Shown here: positions 52,353 to 62,800 of the stretch, one piece after another
Layout of the letters: each line of letters starts with the position of its first letter
Position numbering within the stretch: position 1 is the stretch's first letter
DNA from: Methylobacter tundripaludum
GTDB lineage: Bacteria; Pseudomonadota; Gammaproteobacteria; Methylococcales; Methylomonadaceae
DNA: 64,000 bases
Assembly (NCBI RefSeq): GCF_002934365.1
Contig: NZ_PTIY01000002.1
Location: forward strand, 362,405-426,404
Direction of reading: 5' to 3'
Notes under the pieces: model-generated
The model's database searches: none
Seen by the model: only the letters and a program-made list of their open reading frames with translations
What the model was told of the DNA's origin: nothing
Program-made: the position numbers and the translations under genes

Positions 52353-54167
52353 TCACTGATACTCGCCATAAAGTTTTGCATAAAGGCCGTTTTGGCTGAG
52401 CAGGGTTTCATGTTGTCCGTGCTCGCAGATTTGGCCTTGTTCAAAAACGTAAACATGATCGGCCTGTTTAACGGCGCTCAGGCGATGGGCAATGATGATC
52501 GTGGTGCGGCCGGCTAAGAATTCCGTCATGGCCTGGTGCAGCTTGTGCTCCGTCTCGCTGTCCAGCGCCGAGGTGGCTTCGTCCAGGATGACCACTTTGG
52601 GATCGGCGACGATCATTCTGGCGATTGCCATGCGTTGCCGCTGGCCGCCGGACAGCCGCATGCCTTGCCTGCCGACGATGGTGTCCAGCCCTTGCGGCAG
52701 ATCCTGCACGACGTCTGTCAATTGCGCGATAGTCAGCGCATTCTGTAATACGGCATCGTCGGCCGGTTTACCCAACGTCAAATTGGCGCGGATGGTGTCG
52801 TTGAACAGGACGGGGTGTTGCAGCACGGTGACGACATTTTCCCTGACCACTTCCAGGCCGATGCGGTCAATGGCGACATCGTCGAAATAAATCTGGCCGC
52901 TGTCGGGCGGGTAGAGGCCGATCAGGGTTTGTATCAAGGTCGATTTGCCGCCGCCGCTGGCGCCGACCAGCGCGACTTTTTCACCGGCTTTGATTTTTAG
53001 CTGGATGCCGTCGAGTATTTTTTCCTCGCCGTAGCTGAAATGAAGATTATCCACGCGTAGGGAGACGGTTTTTTTGTTTAAGAACGGGTTCTCAAGGTGA
53101 GGGTAATGCGGCTCCTGTTTCAGCGCATTAAGCCGGTTGATGCGGATTAATGCGCCTTTGGCGGCATAAAAGGCGTATTGGATGCTCAATATTTCCTGCA
53201 CCGGAGCCATCATGAACCAGAGGTAACCGAATACGGCGAGCATTTGCCCGATACTGAGATCGGAATAGAACACCATCAGCATCGCGCAGGCCCGGAATAT
53301 GTCGAAACCGAACAGGAATACCAGGAAACTCATGCGGGTTGCCGCATCGCTTTTCCAGGCGAAAGCGGTTGAAAAATCCTTGACCGATCGGGCCGATTCA
53401 ATCAGTTGCTGGCAATAATGTTTCTCGCGGTTGCTGGCGCGTATTTGATGGATGGCTTCCAGGGTTTCGGTCAAGGATTGCTGGAAAACCTCGAAAGCGG
53501 AGTTTTCCTTGGCTTTAAGGTCTTTGACGCGCGAGCCGATTACGCGAGTGAAGTAAATGACCACGGGGTTCAGTAGTAAAATAAATAAACCCAATTGCCA
53601 GTGCATCCATAATAATACGACGGCGGTGCCGATAACGGTCAGGGCGGCCACCAGCAGTTTGCTGACCGTCGTGCCGATAAAGGTGTCTATCGTATCGAGG
53701 TCTTTAATCAGGTAATTCGCTACGGTGCCGGTACCCAGGCTTTCGTATTCGGACATCGAAATGTTTTGCAAATGGCCGATCAGGTCTGCGCGGATGCGGA
53801 ACACGATGTCTTTGGCGATGCAGGAAAACTGCCGGGACTGTATGATGTTAAAAATAATCGCAATGATGCGCAGGATAACGCTGATCAGCAAAATAACGCC
53901 GATATAAAGGATCGGTAGTTGCCAGGTGACAGGGAACAGCTGGTTTACGGTCTGGATGATAATGCCGGGTTTATGCAATAGAACTTCATCGACCAGCAAC
54001 GGCATCAGCAAAGGCACCGGCACGCTGGCAATGGTGGCCAGGATGGCGATAAAATGAGAAGCAATCAGTTCTTTTTTGTGTTCTAAAGCAATTTGATAGA
54101 TAGTGCTCCAGCTGTAAGACTGTGTGGCCTGTTTTGATTGCACGGGATTAGATAAGGATGTTTGCAT
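52353..54167 (-). CDS. ABC exporter, fused membrane and ATPase domains
   Basis: A 604-residue half-transporter. About six membrane segments lie in residues 30-320, and an ATPase domain follows from about 360: Walker A GASGGGKST, Q-loop LQHP, signature LSGGQRQRMAIARMI, Walker B VVILDEATSALDS and H-loop IIAHRLSAV. It must form a dimer. The substrate cannot be inferred: MsbA-type lipids, peptides or drugs are all possible. There is no accessory membrane-fusion or peptidase domain. It diverges from slt. Confidence 0.88.
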   Translation of the reverse strand: MQTSLSNPVQSKQATQSYSWSTIYQIALEHKKELIASHFIAILATIASVPVPLLMPLLVDEVLLHKPGIIIQTVNQLFPVTWQLPILYIGVILLISVILRIIAIIFNIIQSRQFSCIAKDIVFRIRADLIGHLQNISMSEYESLGTGTVANYLIKDLDTIDTFIGTTVSKLLVAALTVIGTAVVLLWMHWQLGLFILLLNPVVIYFTRVIGSRVKDLKAKENSAFEVFQQSLTETLEAIHQIRASNREKHYCQQLIESARSVKDFSTAFAWKSDAATRMSFLVFLFGFDIFRACAMLMVFYSDLSIGQMLAVFGYLWFMMAPVQEILSIQYAFYAAKGALIRINRLNALKQEPHYPHLENPFLNKKTVSLRVDNLHFSYGEEKILDGIQLKIKAGEKVALVGASGGGKSTLIQTLIGLYPPDSGQIYFDDVAIDRIGLEVVRENVVTVLQHPVLFNDTIRANLTLGKPADDAVLQNALTIAQLTDVVQDLPQGLDTIVGRQGMRLSGGQRQRMAIARMIVADPKVVILDEATSALDSETEHKLHQAMTEFLAGRTTIIIAHRLSAVKQADHVYVFEQGQICEHGQHETLLSQNGLYAKLYGEYQ

Positions 54168-54226
54168 GAGCGCTTGATTATATCTGTCTGAAACATCTTT
54201 AGGAATATATTTGCTGTGAGTGAAAT

Positions 54227-56179
54227 ATGAAACACCTGTCTGGAAAATTATGGCTGTGTCTGGTTCTTTTTTCCGGCGCAGTGCTCGGCAATAGTCTCGA
54301 CCGGCAAAGAAGCGATTTTTTACAGGCGGAAAGGGCGCTTGCCCAGGGCAATAATGCCGAATTTATGCGCATCAGCGACGCCTTGATCGATTATCCCCTC
54401 TACCCCTATCTGCAATACCAGTGGCTTAAAGATAATTTACAACAAGAGGACCGTATTCCGGCTTTTTTGGCGACCTATAACGACACCCGTTATGCCGGAT
54501 TATTGAGAACCAAATGGCTGGATTACCTGGCTAAGAATGAGCGCTGGAACGATTTTATCCGGCATTATAGTGTGCCCGCCGCAAACGAGAATACCGCCCT
54601 TAGCTGCCAGTACAATCTGGCGATCTACAAAACCGGCAATCAACAGCAGGCGTTGAATGAGGCCAAAAACATCTGGCTTACCGGGGATTCGTTGCCGGAG
54701 GAATGCGATCCGCTGTTGTCGGTATTGATGACGTCGCCCGGTTTTACGCCGGATCTGGTTTGGCGGCGCTTTGAGCTGGCCTTGGACAAAGATAATGTCT
54801 CGGTGGCCGAATACGTGCGCCGTTCGTTGGATGCGGCGGACCAGGATGTTGCCGATGGTTGGCTGCGGGTACACCAAAATCCCGCTTTAATTGAAAACAG
54901 CGGCTTTTTTAATGCGCAAATGGGACGGCTTTTCGCTCATGGTGTAACGAGGCTGGCAAAGTCTGATTTGAACCGGGCCGTTGAGCTTTGGGACGATAGA
55001 AAAAACTCTTTCCAGATAGATGCCCAAACTGCCGGGAAAGTAGAGCGCAGTCTGGCGATTGCGTTGGCGCGCAGCCGAAACATCAACGCCTATCAACGTC
55101 TTAAGCAATTGCCTGTTGTTGACGCCGAAGTCAATGAATGGAAAGTCAGGGCGGCTTTGCTGGAACAAAACTGGCAGCATGTTGCGGAGGCGTTGGCGGG
55201 TTTGACGGCTCAGGAACGGCAGGATCCTAAATGGCAGTACTGGCAAGCCAGAATGCTGGATAAAACCGGGAACTCTTTGCAGGCGCAGGATGTTTACAAC
55301 AAGCTCGCCGAAGACCGGAGCTTTTATGGATTCTTGGCCGCCGACACGGTTAATAAGCCTTATCAACTCTCCAATAAACCGGTGTTTCTGGCTGGGAATG
55401 AACTCGAAAATCTTGCCAATGAAGCCGATTTTAAAGTGGTTAAGGAGCTTGATTTACTGAACAGGAATGTGGAAGCCGAGCGTCAATGGTGGTATGCGGT
55501 AAAAAAATTAAGCAAGGAGCGGCGCATGATCGCGGCCAAATTGGCCCAGCAATGGCATTGGGATCAAATCGCCATTACTACGATGGTTAAAGCCGATTAT
55601 TGGGACGATCTGACGTTGCGCTTTCCGGTTTATTATTCGGGCCAGATTCATGACCATGCCTACCGGCAGAACCTCGATCCGGCCATTGTTTTCGGCCTGA
55701 TTCGGCAGGAAAGTATTTTCAACAAGGACGCCGAGTCGTCTGTCGGCGCGCGGGGCTTGATGCAAATCATGCCGAAAACGGGCATGCAGATCGCCCGCGA
55801 GCTAAAGGAAAAATGGCAGTCGGATCAAAGCCTGTTCAATCCCGATGTTAATGTTAAATACGGCGCTTTTTATTATAAGAAACTGCTGAAACAGTTTCAT
55901 GGGCATTTCGTATTGGCAGTCGCCGCTTATAATGCGGGGCCGGGGCGTGTCGCAAAGTGGTTGCCGGGTGCCGTGGCTATGCCTGCGGATATATGGGTGG
56001 AAACTATCCCTTATCATGAAACCCGAAAATATGTCTCTTCAGTTCTGTCCTATGCGATTATTTATCAGCAACTCATACTCGGTAATTGCTCCATGCATTA
56101 CTCTACCTCCTGCGTCCCGGCAGTCGAAAGAAAGGGCTTGAAGATAAAAGAATTGATGCTTGATGTGCTGTCCGGCTAA
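54227..56179 (+). CDS. slt: Soluble lytic murein transglycosylase
   Basis: A 650-residue periplasmic enzyme. A signal peptide (KLWLCLVLFSGAVLG) is followed by the long alpha-helical U-domain and, from about residue 480, the SLT catalytic domain with Glu495 in GLIRQESIFNKDAES, then GARGLMQIMPKTGMQIA and LAVAAYNAGPGRVAKWLPG. This is the Slt70 architecture. It releases 1,6-anhydromuropeptides from peptidoglycan. A second transglycosylase, mltD, is at 15 kb. Confidence 0.93.
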   Translation: MKHLSGKLWLCLVLFSGAVLGNSLDRQRSDFLQAERALAQGNNAEFMRISDALIDYPLYPYLQYQWLKDNLQQEDRIPAFLATYNDTRYAGLLRTKWLDYLAKNERWNDFIRHYSVPAANENTALSCQYNLAIYKTGNQQQALNEAKNIWLTGDSLPEECDPLLSVLMTSPGFTPDLVWRRFELALDKDNVSVAEYVRRSLDAADQDVADGWLRVHQNPALIENSGFFNAQMGRLFAHGVTRLAKSDLNRAVELWDDRKNSFQIDAQTAGKVERSLAIALARSRNINAYQRLKQLPVVDAEVNEWKVRAALLEQNWQHVAEALAGLTAQERQDPKWQYWQARMLDKTGNSLQAQDVYNKLAEDRSFYGFLAADTVNKPYQLSNKPVFLAGNELENLANEADFKVVKELDLLNRNVEAERQWWYAVKKLSKERRMIAAKLAQQWHWDQIAITTMVKADYWDDLTLRFPVYYSGQIHDHAYRQNLDPAIVFGLIRQESIFNKDAESSVGARGLMQIMPKTGMQIARELKEKWQSDQSLFNPDVNVKYGAFYYKKLLKQFHGHFVLAVAAYNAGPGRVAKWLPGAVAMPADIWVETIPYHETRKYVSSVLSYAIIYQQLILGNCSMHYSTSCVPAVERKGLKIKELMLDVLSG

Positions 56180-56262
56180 AAATTGAGCTGATTTTTTTTG
56201 ATGTCTGTTAGATAATGTGCAATTTAGAATAATAATAATTACGTTAAGGTATATAAAAGATT

Positions 56263-56778
56263 ATGGGGAAACAGCACAGTTTTACGCGCGAAGAATTGTT
56301 GATGTCCGGCAGGGGAGAACTGTACGGACCGAAAAATGCGCAATTACCTCTGCCAAATATGTTGATGATGGATCGCATTACCTATATATCTGATGAAGGC
56401 GGTAAATACGGGAAAGGCGAGATCGTTGCTGAGCTGGATATTAAGCCTGATTTATGGTTCTTCGACTGCCATTTCCAAGGCGACCCTGTGATGCCCGGCT
56501 GCTTGGGGCTGGACGCGATGTGGCAGTTGGTCGGCTTCTTTTTGTGCTGGATGGGCGGTCCCGGTAAAGGCCGCGCTTTGGGTGTGGGTGAAGTCAAATT
56601 TACCGGACAAGTATTGCCCACCGCTAAAAAGGTGACTTATCGGATCGATTTAAAAAGATTGATAATGCGGAAGTTGGTTATGGGTATCGCTGACGCCACC
56701 ATGGAAGTCGATGGCAAAGTGATTTACGAGGCTACCGATTTACGGGTCGGTTTGTTTACTTCCACAGAAGATTTTTAG
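56263..56778 (+). CDS. fabA: 3-hydroxydecanoyl-ACP dehydratase/isomerase
   Basis: A 171-residue hot-dog enzyme with the active-site His70 and Asp84 at the E. coli positions in [20 protein letters not shown]. It dehydrates 3-hydroxydecanoyl-ACP and isomerises the product to the cis-3 isomer, which starts unsaturated fatty-acid synthesis. fabB follows 11 bases later, so this is the fabAB operon of gammaproteobacteria. Confidence 0.97.
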   Translation: MGKQHSFTREELLMSGRGELYGPKNAQLPLPNMLMMDRITYISDEGGKYGKGEIVAELDIKPDLWFFDCHFQGDPVMPGCLGLDAMWQLVGFFLCWMGGPGKGRALGVGEVKFTGQVLPTAKKVTYRIDLKRLIMRKLVMGIADATMEVDGKVIYEATDLRVGLFTSTEDF

Positions 56779-56789
56779 AGGCGTTAACA

Positions 56790-58013
56790 ATGAAAAGAGT
56801 CGTAGTAACCGGTTTAGGAATTGTTTCCAGCATAGGGAATAACCGAACAGAGGTTGTCGATTCCCTAAAGGAAGGCCGCTCAGGAATTACTTTCGCTGAC
56901 GTTTATCAGGAAATGGGTTTCCGCAGCCATGTCCACGGACCCATCAACATAGATTTGGACGCATTTATCGACCGCAAAATAAAACGTTTTATGGGCGATG
57001 GCGCGGCGTTCAACTATATTGCGATGCAGCAGGCGATTGACGATTCCGGCCTGGACGAATCCGAGGTGTCGAATTTCAGAACCGGCCTGGTGATGGGGTC
57101 CGGCGGGCCTTCAACCTCAAACATCGTTGAAGCGGCCGATATTCTGCGCGAAAAAGGCATCAAAAAAGTCGGGCCTTATATGGTGCCCAGAAGCATGTCC
57201 AGCACCAACACCGCATGTCTAGCGACGCCTTATAAGATTAAAGGCGTCAATTACACGATCAGTTCAGCGTGTGCTACCAGCGCACACTGTATCGGTCATG
57301 CAATGGAACTGATCCAGATGGGCAAGCAGGATGTCGTGTTTGCCGGCGGCGGCGAGGAAGTGCATTGGACGATGTCGATGTTGTTCGATGCGATGGGCGC
57401 TTTGTCTTCCAAATACAATGATGCGCCGACCACAGCATCAAGGCCTTATGATGAAACCCGTGACGGTTTTGTTATCTCCGGCGGCGGCGGTGTTTTGGTG
57501 ATTGAAGAGCTGGAACATGCCAAAGCGCGCGGCGCGAAAATCTATGCGGAACTGACCGGTTACGGCGCAACTTCCGACGGTTATGACATGGTTCAACCTT
57601 CAGGCGAGGGCGCGGTGCGTTGCATGCAGCAGGCAATGGCGACTATCGGCGGTACTAAGGTCGATTATATCAACGCCCACGGCACCAGTACCCCGGTTGG
57701 CGACACCAGGGAGCTTGAAGCCTTGCGCAATGTGTTCGGACAGGATAACGTGCCGCTAGTCAGTTCAACAAAATCACTGACGGGGCACGCATTGGGCGCG
57801 GCGGGCGTTAATGAGGCGATTTATTCGTTGTTGATGATGGAAGAAAACTTCCTCAGTGCCTCGGCCAACATCACCCAGCTTGATCCGGGCGCTGCTGGCA
57901 TTCCGATCGTGCGTGAACGTAAAGACAACATCACGTTAAACACGATTATGTCGAACAGCTTCGGCTTCGGCGGCACCAACGCTACACTGATTTTCCAGCG
58001 CTACAACGGCTAA
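56790..58013 (+). CDS. fabB: 3-oxoacyl-ACP synthase I
   Basis: A 407-residue condensing enzyme with the Cys-His-His triad: Cys161 in [15 protein letters not shown], one His in [13 protein letters not shown] and the second in [14 protein letters not shown], plus the closing [12 protein letters not shown]. It elongates the cis-3-decenoyl-ACP made by FabA. AGAGG precedes the ATG. Confidence 0.97.
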   Translation: MKRVVVTGLGIVSSIGNNRTEVVDSLKEGRSGITFADVYQEMGFRSHVHGPINIDLDAFIDRKIKRFMGDGAAFNYIAMQQAIDDSGLDESEVSNFRTGLVMGSGGPSTSNIVEAADILREKGIKKVGPYMVPRSMSSTNTACLATPYKIKGVNYTISSACATSAHCIGHAMELIQMGKQDVVFAGGGEEVHWTMSMLFDAMGALSSKYNDAPTTASRPYDETRDGFVISGGGGVLVIEELEHAKARGAKIYAELTGYGATSDGYDMVQPSGEGAVRCMQQAMATIGGTKVDYINAHGTSTPVGDTRELEALRNVFGQDNVPLVSSTKSLTGHALGAAGVNEAIYSLLMMEENFLSASANITQLDPGAAGIPIVRERKDNITLNTIMSNSFGFGGTNATLIFQRYNG

Positions 58014-58050
58014 CGTTTTTGTTTGGAAACATGCAGAAATAAATTTAAGC

Positions 58051-58122
58051 TTTTACCATGAAGAGCATGAAAGGCATGAAGGATTTAAGTCTTCATGTCT
58101 TTCATGCTCTTCATGGTTAAAA
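58051..58122. repeat. Purine-rich-arm hairpin element after fabB
   Basis: The arms 58051-58081 and 58091-58122 pair over about 30 bases with one wobble and one single-base bulge around GATTTAAGT. The arm is built from CATGAAG-like units (ACCATGAAGAGCATGAAAGG...). It is followed by a segment, 58165-58225, that carries ATCCGTG-type repeats. It probably ends fabB transcription. Confidence 0.7.
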
Positions 58123-58246
58123 TAAAACTATATCAGTGGGCAACGGTCCTCGAACCCCGCATTGTAGGATTAGACGGATTTTTTTATCCGTGTTGAGCCG
58201 TCCAATCCGTTTCATCCGTGTTCTATTTATATAACATCTACTGACC

Positions 58247-59206
58247 ATGTCAGATCCAAACCAAAAATCCAGAACCCAATTCAACAAACTGCAAAAGAAA
58301 TTGCGGCACACGGTCGGCGATGCGATTGCCGATTACAACATGATCGAAAATGGCGACAAAGTCATGGTGTGCCTGTCCGGCGGTAAGGATTCCTATACCC
58401 TGCTGGACATCCTGATGCATTTGCAGAAAACCGCGCCGGTTGAATTTGAATTGATCGCGGTCAACCTGGACCAGAAGCAGCCCGGTTTCCCTGAACATGT
58501 ATTGCCGGAATATCTGGCGTCGCTGGGCGTGCCTTACCATATCATCGAAAGAGACACTTACAGCGTGGTCAAGCGGGTCATCCCCGAGGGCAACACCACC
58601 TGCGGCCTGTGCTCGCGCTTGCGCCGCGGAACCTTGTACGGTTATGCCGAAGCCAACAACGTCACCAAAATAGCCTTGGGGCATCACCGCGACGACATCC
58701 TGGAAACCTTTTTCCTGAATATTTTTTACGGCGGCAAATTAAAAGCGATGCCGCCCAAGCTGTTAAGCGACGACAAAAAAAATATTATCATCCGGCCTCT
58801 GGCGTACACCCGTGAAAAAGACATTGAGCGCTTGGCCGCGTTTAAAAACTACCCGATTATTCCGTGCAATTTGTGCGGTTCCCAGGAAAACCTGCAACGC
58901 CAAGCGATGAAAGTCATGCTGAACGCTTGGGATAAACAGTTTCCGGGGCGCCTGGAGACCATTTTCGCCAGCCTGCAAAATGTCGCGCCTTCGCAGTTGG
59001 CCGATACGCAGTTATTCGACTTTGCCGGACTAACGCGCAGCCAGCAAGCCGTTGAAGAACAGGCTATGACATTTATCGCCAGGGATGGTGTGTATGCCGT
59101 AAACCTGCCGGGAGCAGGTTCGGCGATCGCCAGGGATGGTGTGTCTGCCGCTAGCCAGTCGGGAACTGGCGCGGCGAATGCCGGGTTGGACGTATTGGCT
59201 CAGTGA
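58247..59206 (+). CDS. ttcA: tRNA 2-thiocytidine biosynthesis protein
   Basis: A 319-residue PP-loop ATPase: [10 protein letters not shown] near residue 45, the [10 protein letters not shown] and [11 protein letters not shown]ys pairs that bind the iron-sulfur cluster, and [16 protein letters not shown]. It thiolates C32 of certain tRNAs. The C-terminal ~45 residues contain a 17-residue imperfect tandem repeat ([34 protein letters not shown]) that looks like a repeat element captured in frame; see the repeat entry. The GTG start of the next gene overlaps its stop by four bases. Confidence 0.95.
   Translation: MSDPNQKSRTQFNKLQKKLRHTVGDAIADYNMIENGDKVMVCLSGGKDSYTLLDILMHLQKTAPVEFELIAVNLDQKQPGFPEHVLPEYLASLGVPYHIIERDTYSVVKRVIPEGNTTCGLCSRLRRGTLYGYAEANNVTKIALGHHRDDILETFFLNIFYGGKLKAMPPKLLSDDKKNIIIRPLAYTREKDIERLAAFKNYPIIPCNLCGSQENLQRQAMKVMLNAWDKQFPGRLETIFASLQNVAPSQLADTQLFDFAGLTRSQQAVEEQAMTFIARDGVYAVNLPGAGSAIARDGVSAASQSGTGAANAGLDVLAQ
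59076..59170 (+). repeat. Tandem hairpin repeat inside the ttcA 3' end
   Basis: Two direct copies of TCGCCAGGGATGGTGTGT start at 59076 and 59127, 51 bases apart. Each is followed by a perfect hairpin with the identical loop CGGGA: stem AACCTGC/GCAGGTT at 59102-59120 and stem GCCAGT/ACTGGC at 59154-59170. The stems differ in sequence but both pair fully. Confidence 0.8.
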
Positions 59207-59937
59207 CCGGTATTGTCCTGTTTACCGATTTTGGGCCGTCCGGCCCTTATATCGGGCAAATGGAATCGGCGATACGGCAGACAGCCCCGAATGCGCCTGT
59301 TATCAACCTGCTGAGTAATGCGCCGACAGCCGATCCGCGTTTAAGTTCCTACCTATTGGCTGCATTGCGGCATAGTTTTCCTGTAAACAGTATTTTTCTG
59401 GCGGTCGTTGATCCCGGTGTCGGCGGCGAACGCAGGGCCGTGGTTTTGCAGGCCGACGGACAAGCGTTTGTCGGGCCGGATAACGGCTTGTTGAATACCG
59501 TCGCCGTTCAGGCTCAAAACACGCAATGGTTGGAAATTACCTGGAGGCCGGAGCATTGCTCGATGAGCTTTCACGGCCGGGATCTATTCGCTCCCGTTGC
59601 CGCAAAGCTGGCTATAAACGAGGCAGATGATTTGCTGCGGCCATTTGACCGGCATGATTTAAGCGATTGGCCCGAAGACCTGGCGGAAGTGATTTATTTC
59701 GATTATTACGGCAATGCGATGACCGGCTTGCGCTACCGTGCGGCCTTTTCCGGCAAGACTCTGACGGTCAACGGCATTGTGGTCAAACAGGCCGACACTT
59801 TCGGTGATGTCGAAGAACAACAGGCTTTCTGGTATAAAAACTCCAGCGGACTGGTCGAGATTGCGGTCAATAAAGGCCGGGCAAAGCGGCAACTGGGGCT
59901 TGAATTGGGAATGGAAATCTCTGTACCAATAGTCTGA
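59203..59937 (+). CDS. SAM hydrolase (adenosine-forming), DUF62 family
   Basis: A 244-residue protein of the SAM hydroxide adenosyltransferase / fluorinase-like superfamily: [16 protein letters not shown] at the N-terminus with the catalytic Asp, [44 protein letters not shown], and [11 protein letters not shown]. It most likely hydrolyses SAM to adenosine and methionine; no halogenase-specific loop is apparent. The start is a GTG overlapping the ttcA stop by four bases (GTGA), so translation is coupled. Confidence 0.87.
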   Translation: MTGIVLFTDFGPSGPYIGQMESAIRQTAPNAPVINLLSNAPTADPRLSSYLLAALRHSFPVNSIFLAVVDPGVGGERRAVVLQADGQAFVGPDNGLLNTVAVQAQNTQWLEITWRPEHCSMSFHGRDLFAPVAAKLAINEADDLLRPFDRHDLSDWPEDLAEVIYFDYYGNAMTGLRYRAAFSGKTLTVNGIVVKQADTFGDVEEQQAFWYKNSSGLVEIAVNKGRAKRQLGLELGMEISVPIV

Positions 59938-60055
59938 AGCCGGTAACTCGGGATGAACCGCCCCGGCTAATAGTTTATAATCACCCCTATTAAAATTTTC
60001 ATCGACCGGCGTTTATATGCGCTTGGTCTCGACTGTCATTGGTTAAATACACTTC

Positions 60056-61154
60056 ATGCAAGAAATAAATCCGATCAAAAACAAAATAGCCGACTTAAAA
60101 AGCCGTGGCGATGCCCTTAGGAGGTATCTTTGACTTTGACGTCAAGAGTGAGCGTTTAGTCGAAGTTTTAAGAGAGCTGGAAAACCCAAAAATCTGGGAT
60201 AACCCGGAAGAAGCGCAAGCCTTGGGTAAAGAGCGCGGCCAGCTGGAAGTCATCGTTAATACCATTAATGACCTGGAACGCGGCCTTTCTGATGCGGAAG
60301 AACTGCTGTTGATGGCGGTCGAAGAAGACGATGAGGAAACCGTTGAAACAGTCGTCGATGATCTGGCGCACTTTGAAAAAAGAGTCGCGGACCTGGAGTT
60401 TCGCCGCATGTTCTCCGGGCAAATGGACGCCAATAACGCCTTTTTGGACATACAGTCGGGCTCCGGCGGCACCGAAGCCCAGGATTGGGCTTCGATCATC
60501 GAGCGCATGTATTTGCGCTGGGGCGAGCGTAAGGGCTTTAAAACCGAGTTGATCGAAGAATCGCAAGGCGACGTCGCCGGCATTAAAAGCGCCACGATCA
60601 AGTTCGAAGGCGAATATGCGTTCGGCTGGTTGCGCACCGAAACCGGCGTGCATCGCCTAGTCAGGAAATCGCCGTTCGATTCGGGCAATCGCCGCCATAC
60701 CTCGTTTGCGTCGGTATTCGTATCGCCGGAAATTGACGACGACATCGACATCGACATCAATCCCGCGGATATTCGTGTCGATGTATACCGCGCCAGCGGC
60801 GCGGGCGGCCAGCATATCAACAAAACCGAGTCGGCCGTGCGGATGACCCACAATCCGACCGGAATCGTCGTGCAATGCCAAAGCGACCGCTCGCAGCATA
60901 AAAACCGCGACACCGCGATGAAGCAATTGAAAGCCAAGTTGTACGAGCTGGAAATGCGCAAACGCAGCGAATCGGCCCAAGCGCTGGAAGACACCAAGTC
61001 GGATATAGGCTGGGGCAGCCAGATTCGTTCCTATGTGCTGGACCAATCGCGGATCAAGGATTTGCGCACCAGTGTCGAAACAGGCAACACCCAGGCGGTG
61101 CTGGATGGCGACCTGGATCAGTTTATCGAGGCTAGTTTGAAGAGCGGCCTGTAA
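60056..61154 (+). CDS. prfB: Peptide chain release factor 2, programmed +1 frameshift
   Basis: The zero frame starts at the ATG 60056 ([18 protein letters not shown]...) and stops after 25 codons at TGA 60131-60133. A +1 shift at CTT-TGA-C continues at GAC 60132 in the frame that runs to 61154. The joined product has 365 residues, the length of E. coli RF2, with the SPF stop-codon motif ([11 protein letters not shown]) and the GGQ motif ([15 protein letters not shown]). RF2 reads UGA and UAA, so low RF2 favours the shift and autoregulates the gene. lysS follows 31 bases after the stop, as in E. coli. Confidence 0.96.
60119..60134 (+). promoter_or_regulatory. prfB: RF2 frameshift site
   Basis: AGGAGG at 60119-60124 is the internal Shine-Dalgarno-like stimulator, three bases before CTT TGA C. 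Spacing, slippery codon and in-frame TGA at codon 26 all match the known E. coli site. Confidence 0.95.
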
Positions 61155-61185
61155 AAGTAAAATTAAACAAAAGAGTTAACAAAAA

Positions 61186-62685
61186 ATGTCAGAAATCGAG
61201 CACGACGAACAGGAACAAATCAGGCAACGCCGCAGCAAATTAAACGAGTTGCGAGAAAACGGCGGCATTGCTTTCCCTACCGATTTTCGCCGCAATGTGG
61301 TGGCCGGAGAGCTGCTGGCCGAATACAACGAAAAATCCAAGGAAGAACTCGAAGCCGAGCCAATGCGTGTGAAATTAGCAGGACGGATGATGACCCGCCG
61401 GGTGATGGGCAAGGCCAGTTTCTGCCATATTCAAGACATGTCCGGCAAAATACAGCTGTATGTGACTCGCGATACGCTGCCCGAAGGTTTTTACAACGAG
61501 CAGTTCAAAAAGTGGGATATAGGCGACATCGTCGGTGCGGAAGGCGTACTGTTTAAAACCCAGACCGGCGAACTCAGCGTCAAGGTCGATGACATTCGTT
61601 TGCTGACCAAGGCCTTGCGTCCGCTGCCCGAAAAATTCCACGGCATTGCCGATCAGGAAATCAAATACCGCCAGCGCTATCTGGATTTGATCATGAGCGA
61701 GCAATCGCGCAATACCTTTTTGATTCGCTCCAAGGTGGTCGCCTATATCCGCCAGTTCCTGATCGAGCGCAATTTCCTGGAAGTTGAAACGCCGATGATG
61801 CAAATGATTCCAGGCGGCGCAACGGCGCGTCCTTTCAGGACATTCCATAACGCTCTGGACATGGAGTTGTATCTGCGTATCGCGCCGGAATTGTATTTAA
61901 AGCGCTTGGTCGTCGGCGGTTTTGAGCGGGTGTTTGAAATCAACCGCAACTTCCGCAACGAAGGTTTATCGACGCGGCATAACCCGGAATTCACGATGCT
62001 GGAGTTTTATCAGGCTTACGCGGAATACGGCGACTTGATGGATTTAACCGAAGCCATGCTGCGCGGCGTCGCGATTGAAGTGTTGGGGCAAACTACGGTT
62101 ACTTATCAGGGCGAGCAATACGATTTCGGCAAACCGTTCGACCGCATGACCGTGTTCGAGTCGATCCTGCACTTTAACCCGGAGTTGACGGCGGAAAATA
62201 TCGCCACCCGCGAAGCCGCCGTTGAAGTCGCCAAGAAGCTGAATATTCCGGTCAAGGATGGTTACGGTTTGGGCAAAATCCAGATCGAGATATTCGAAAA
62301 AACCGTCGAAAGCCGGTTGATGAATCCGACCTTCATTACCGCGTATCCGGTTGAAGTATCGCCATTGGCGCGGCGCAATGACGATGACCCGCATGTCACC
62401 GACCGCTTCGAGTTTTTTGTCGGCGGACGGGAAATCGCCAACGGCTTCACCGAGTTGAACGATGCCGAAGACCAAGCCGCGCGCTTCCAAAAACAGGTCG
62501 AGGAAAAAGAAGCCGGTGACGATGAAGCCATGCATTTTGACGCCGATTATATCGTCGCGCTGGAGCACGGTATGCCGCCGACAGCAGGCGAGGGCATAGG
62601 TATCGACCGTCTGGTCATGCTGTTTGCCGATGCGCCGTCAATACGCGATGTGTTGCTGTTTCCGCATATGCGGCCTAAGGGTTAA
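61186..62685 (+). CDS. lysS: Lysyl-tRNA synthetase, class II
   Basis: A 499-residue class II synthetase: an N-terminal OB-fold anticodon domain ([20 protein letters not shown]), motif 1 [20 protein letters not shown], motif 2 [20 protein letters not shown] and motif 3 [20 protein letters not shown]. It charges tRNA-Lys. It lies directly behind prfB, probably in the same transcript. Confidence 0.97.
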   Translation: MSEIEHDEQEQIRQRRSKLNELRENGGIAFPTDFRRNVVAGELLAEYNEKSKEELEAEPMRVKLAGRMMTRRVMGKASFCHIQDMSGKIQLYVTRDTLPEGFYNEQFKKWDIGDIVGAEGVLFKTQTGELSVKVDDIRLLTKALRPLPEKFHGIADQEIKYRQRYLDLIMSEQSRNTFLIRSKVVAYIRQFLIERNFLEVETPMMQMIPGGATARPFRTFHNALDMELYLRIAPELYLKRLVVGGFERVFEINRNFRNEGLSTRHNPEFTMLEFYQAYAEYGDLMDLTEAMLRGVAIEVLGQTTVTYQGEQYDFGKPFDRMTVFESILHFNPELTAENIATREAAVEVAKKLNIPVKDGYGLGKIQIEIFEKTVESRLMNPTFITAYPVEVSPLARRNDDDPHVTDRFEFFVGGREIANGFTELNDAEDQAARFQKQVEEKEAGDDEAMHFDADYIVALEHGMPPTAGEGIGIDRLVMLFADAPSIRDVLLFPHMRPKG

Positions 62686-62700
62686 GATCGCCTCGGCGTT

Positions 62701-62749
62701 GACTTAAACCGTTCGTGCTGAACCCGTCGAAGCATGAACGGTTTAAGTC
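62701..62749. repeat. 18-bp palindromic hairpin between lysS and gloB
   Basis: GACTTAAACCGTTCGTGC (62701-62718) pairs with 62732-62749 with one G-T wobble. A second small hairpin, GCCCT at 62762 with AGGGC ending at 62782 (CCCTTCGACAAGCTCAGGGC), follows at once; this second motif is common between genes in proteobacteria. Both lie between convergent genes and probably serve as terminators. Confidence 0.65.
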
Positions 62750-62800
62750 GTTGCGCGAAATGCCCTTCGACAAGCTCAGGGCGAACGGATTTGAGTGTAA

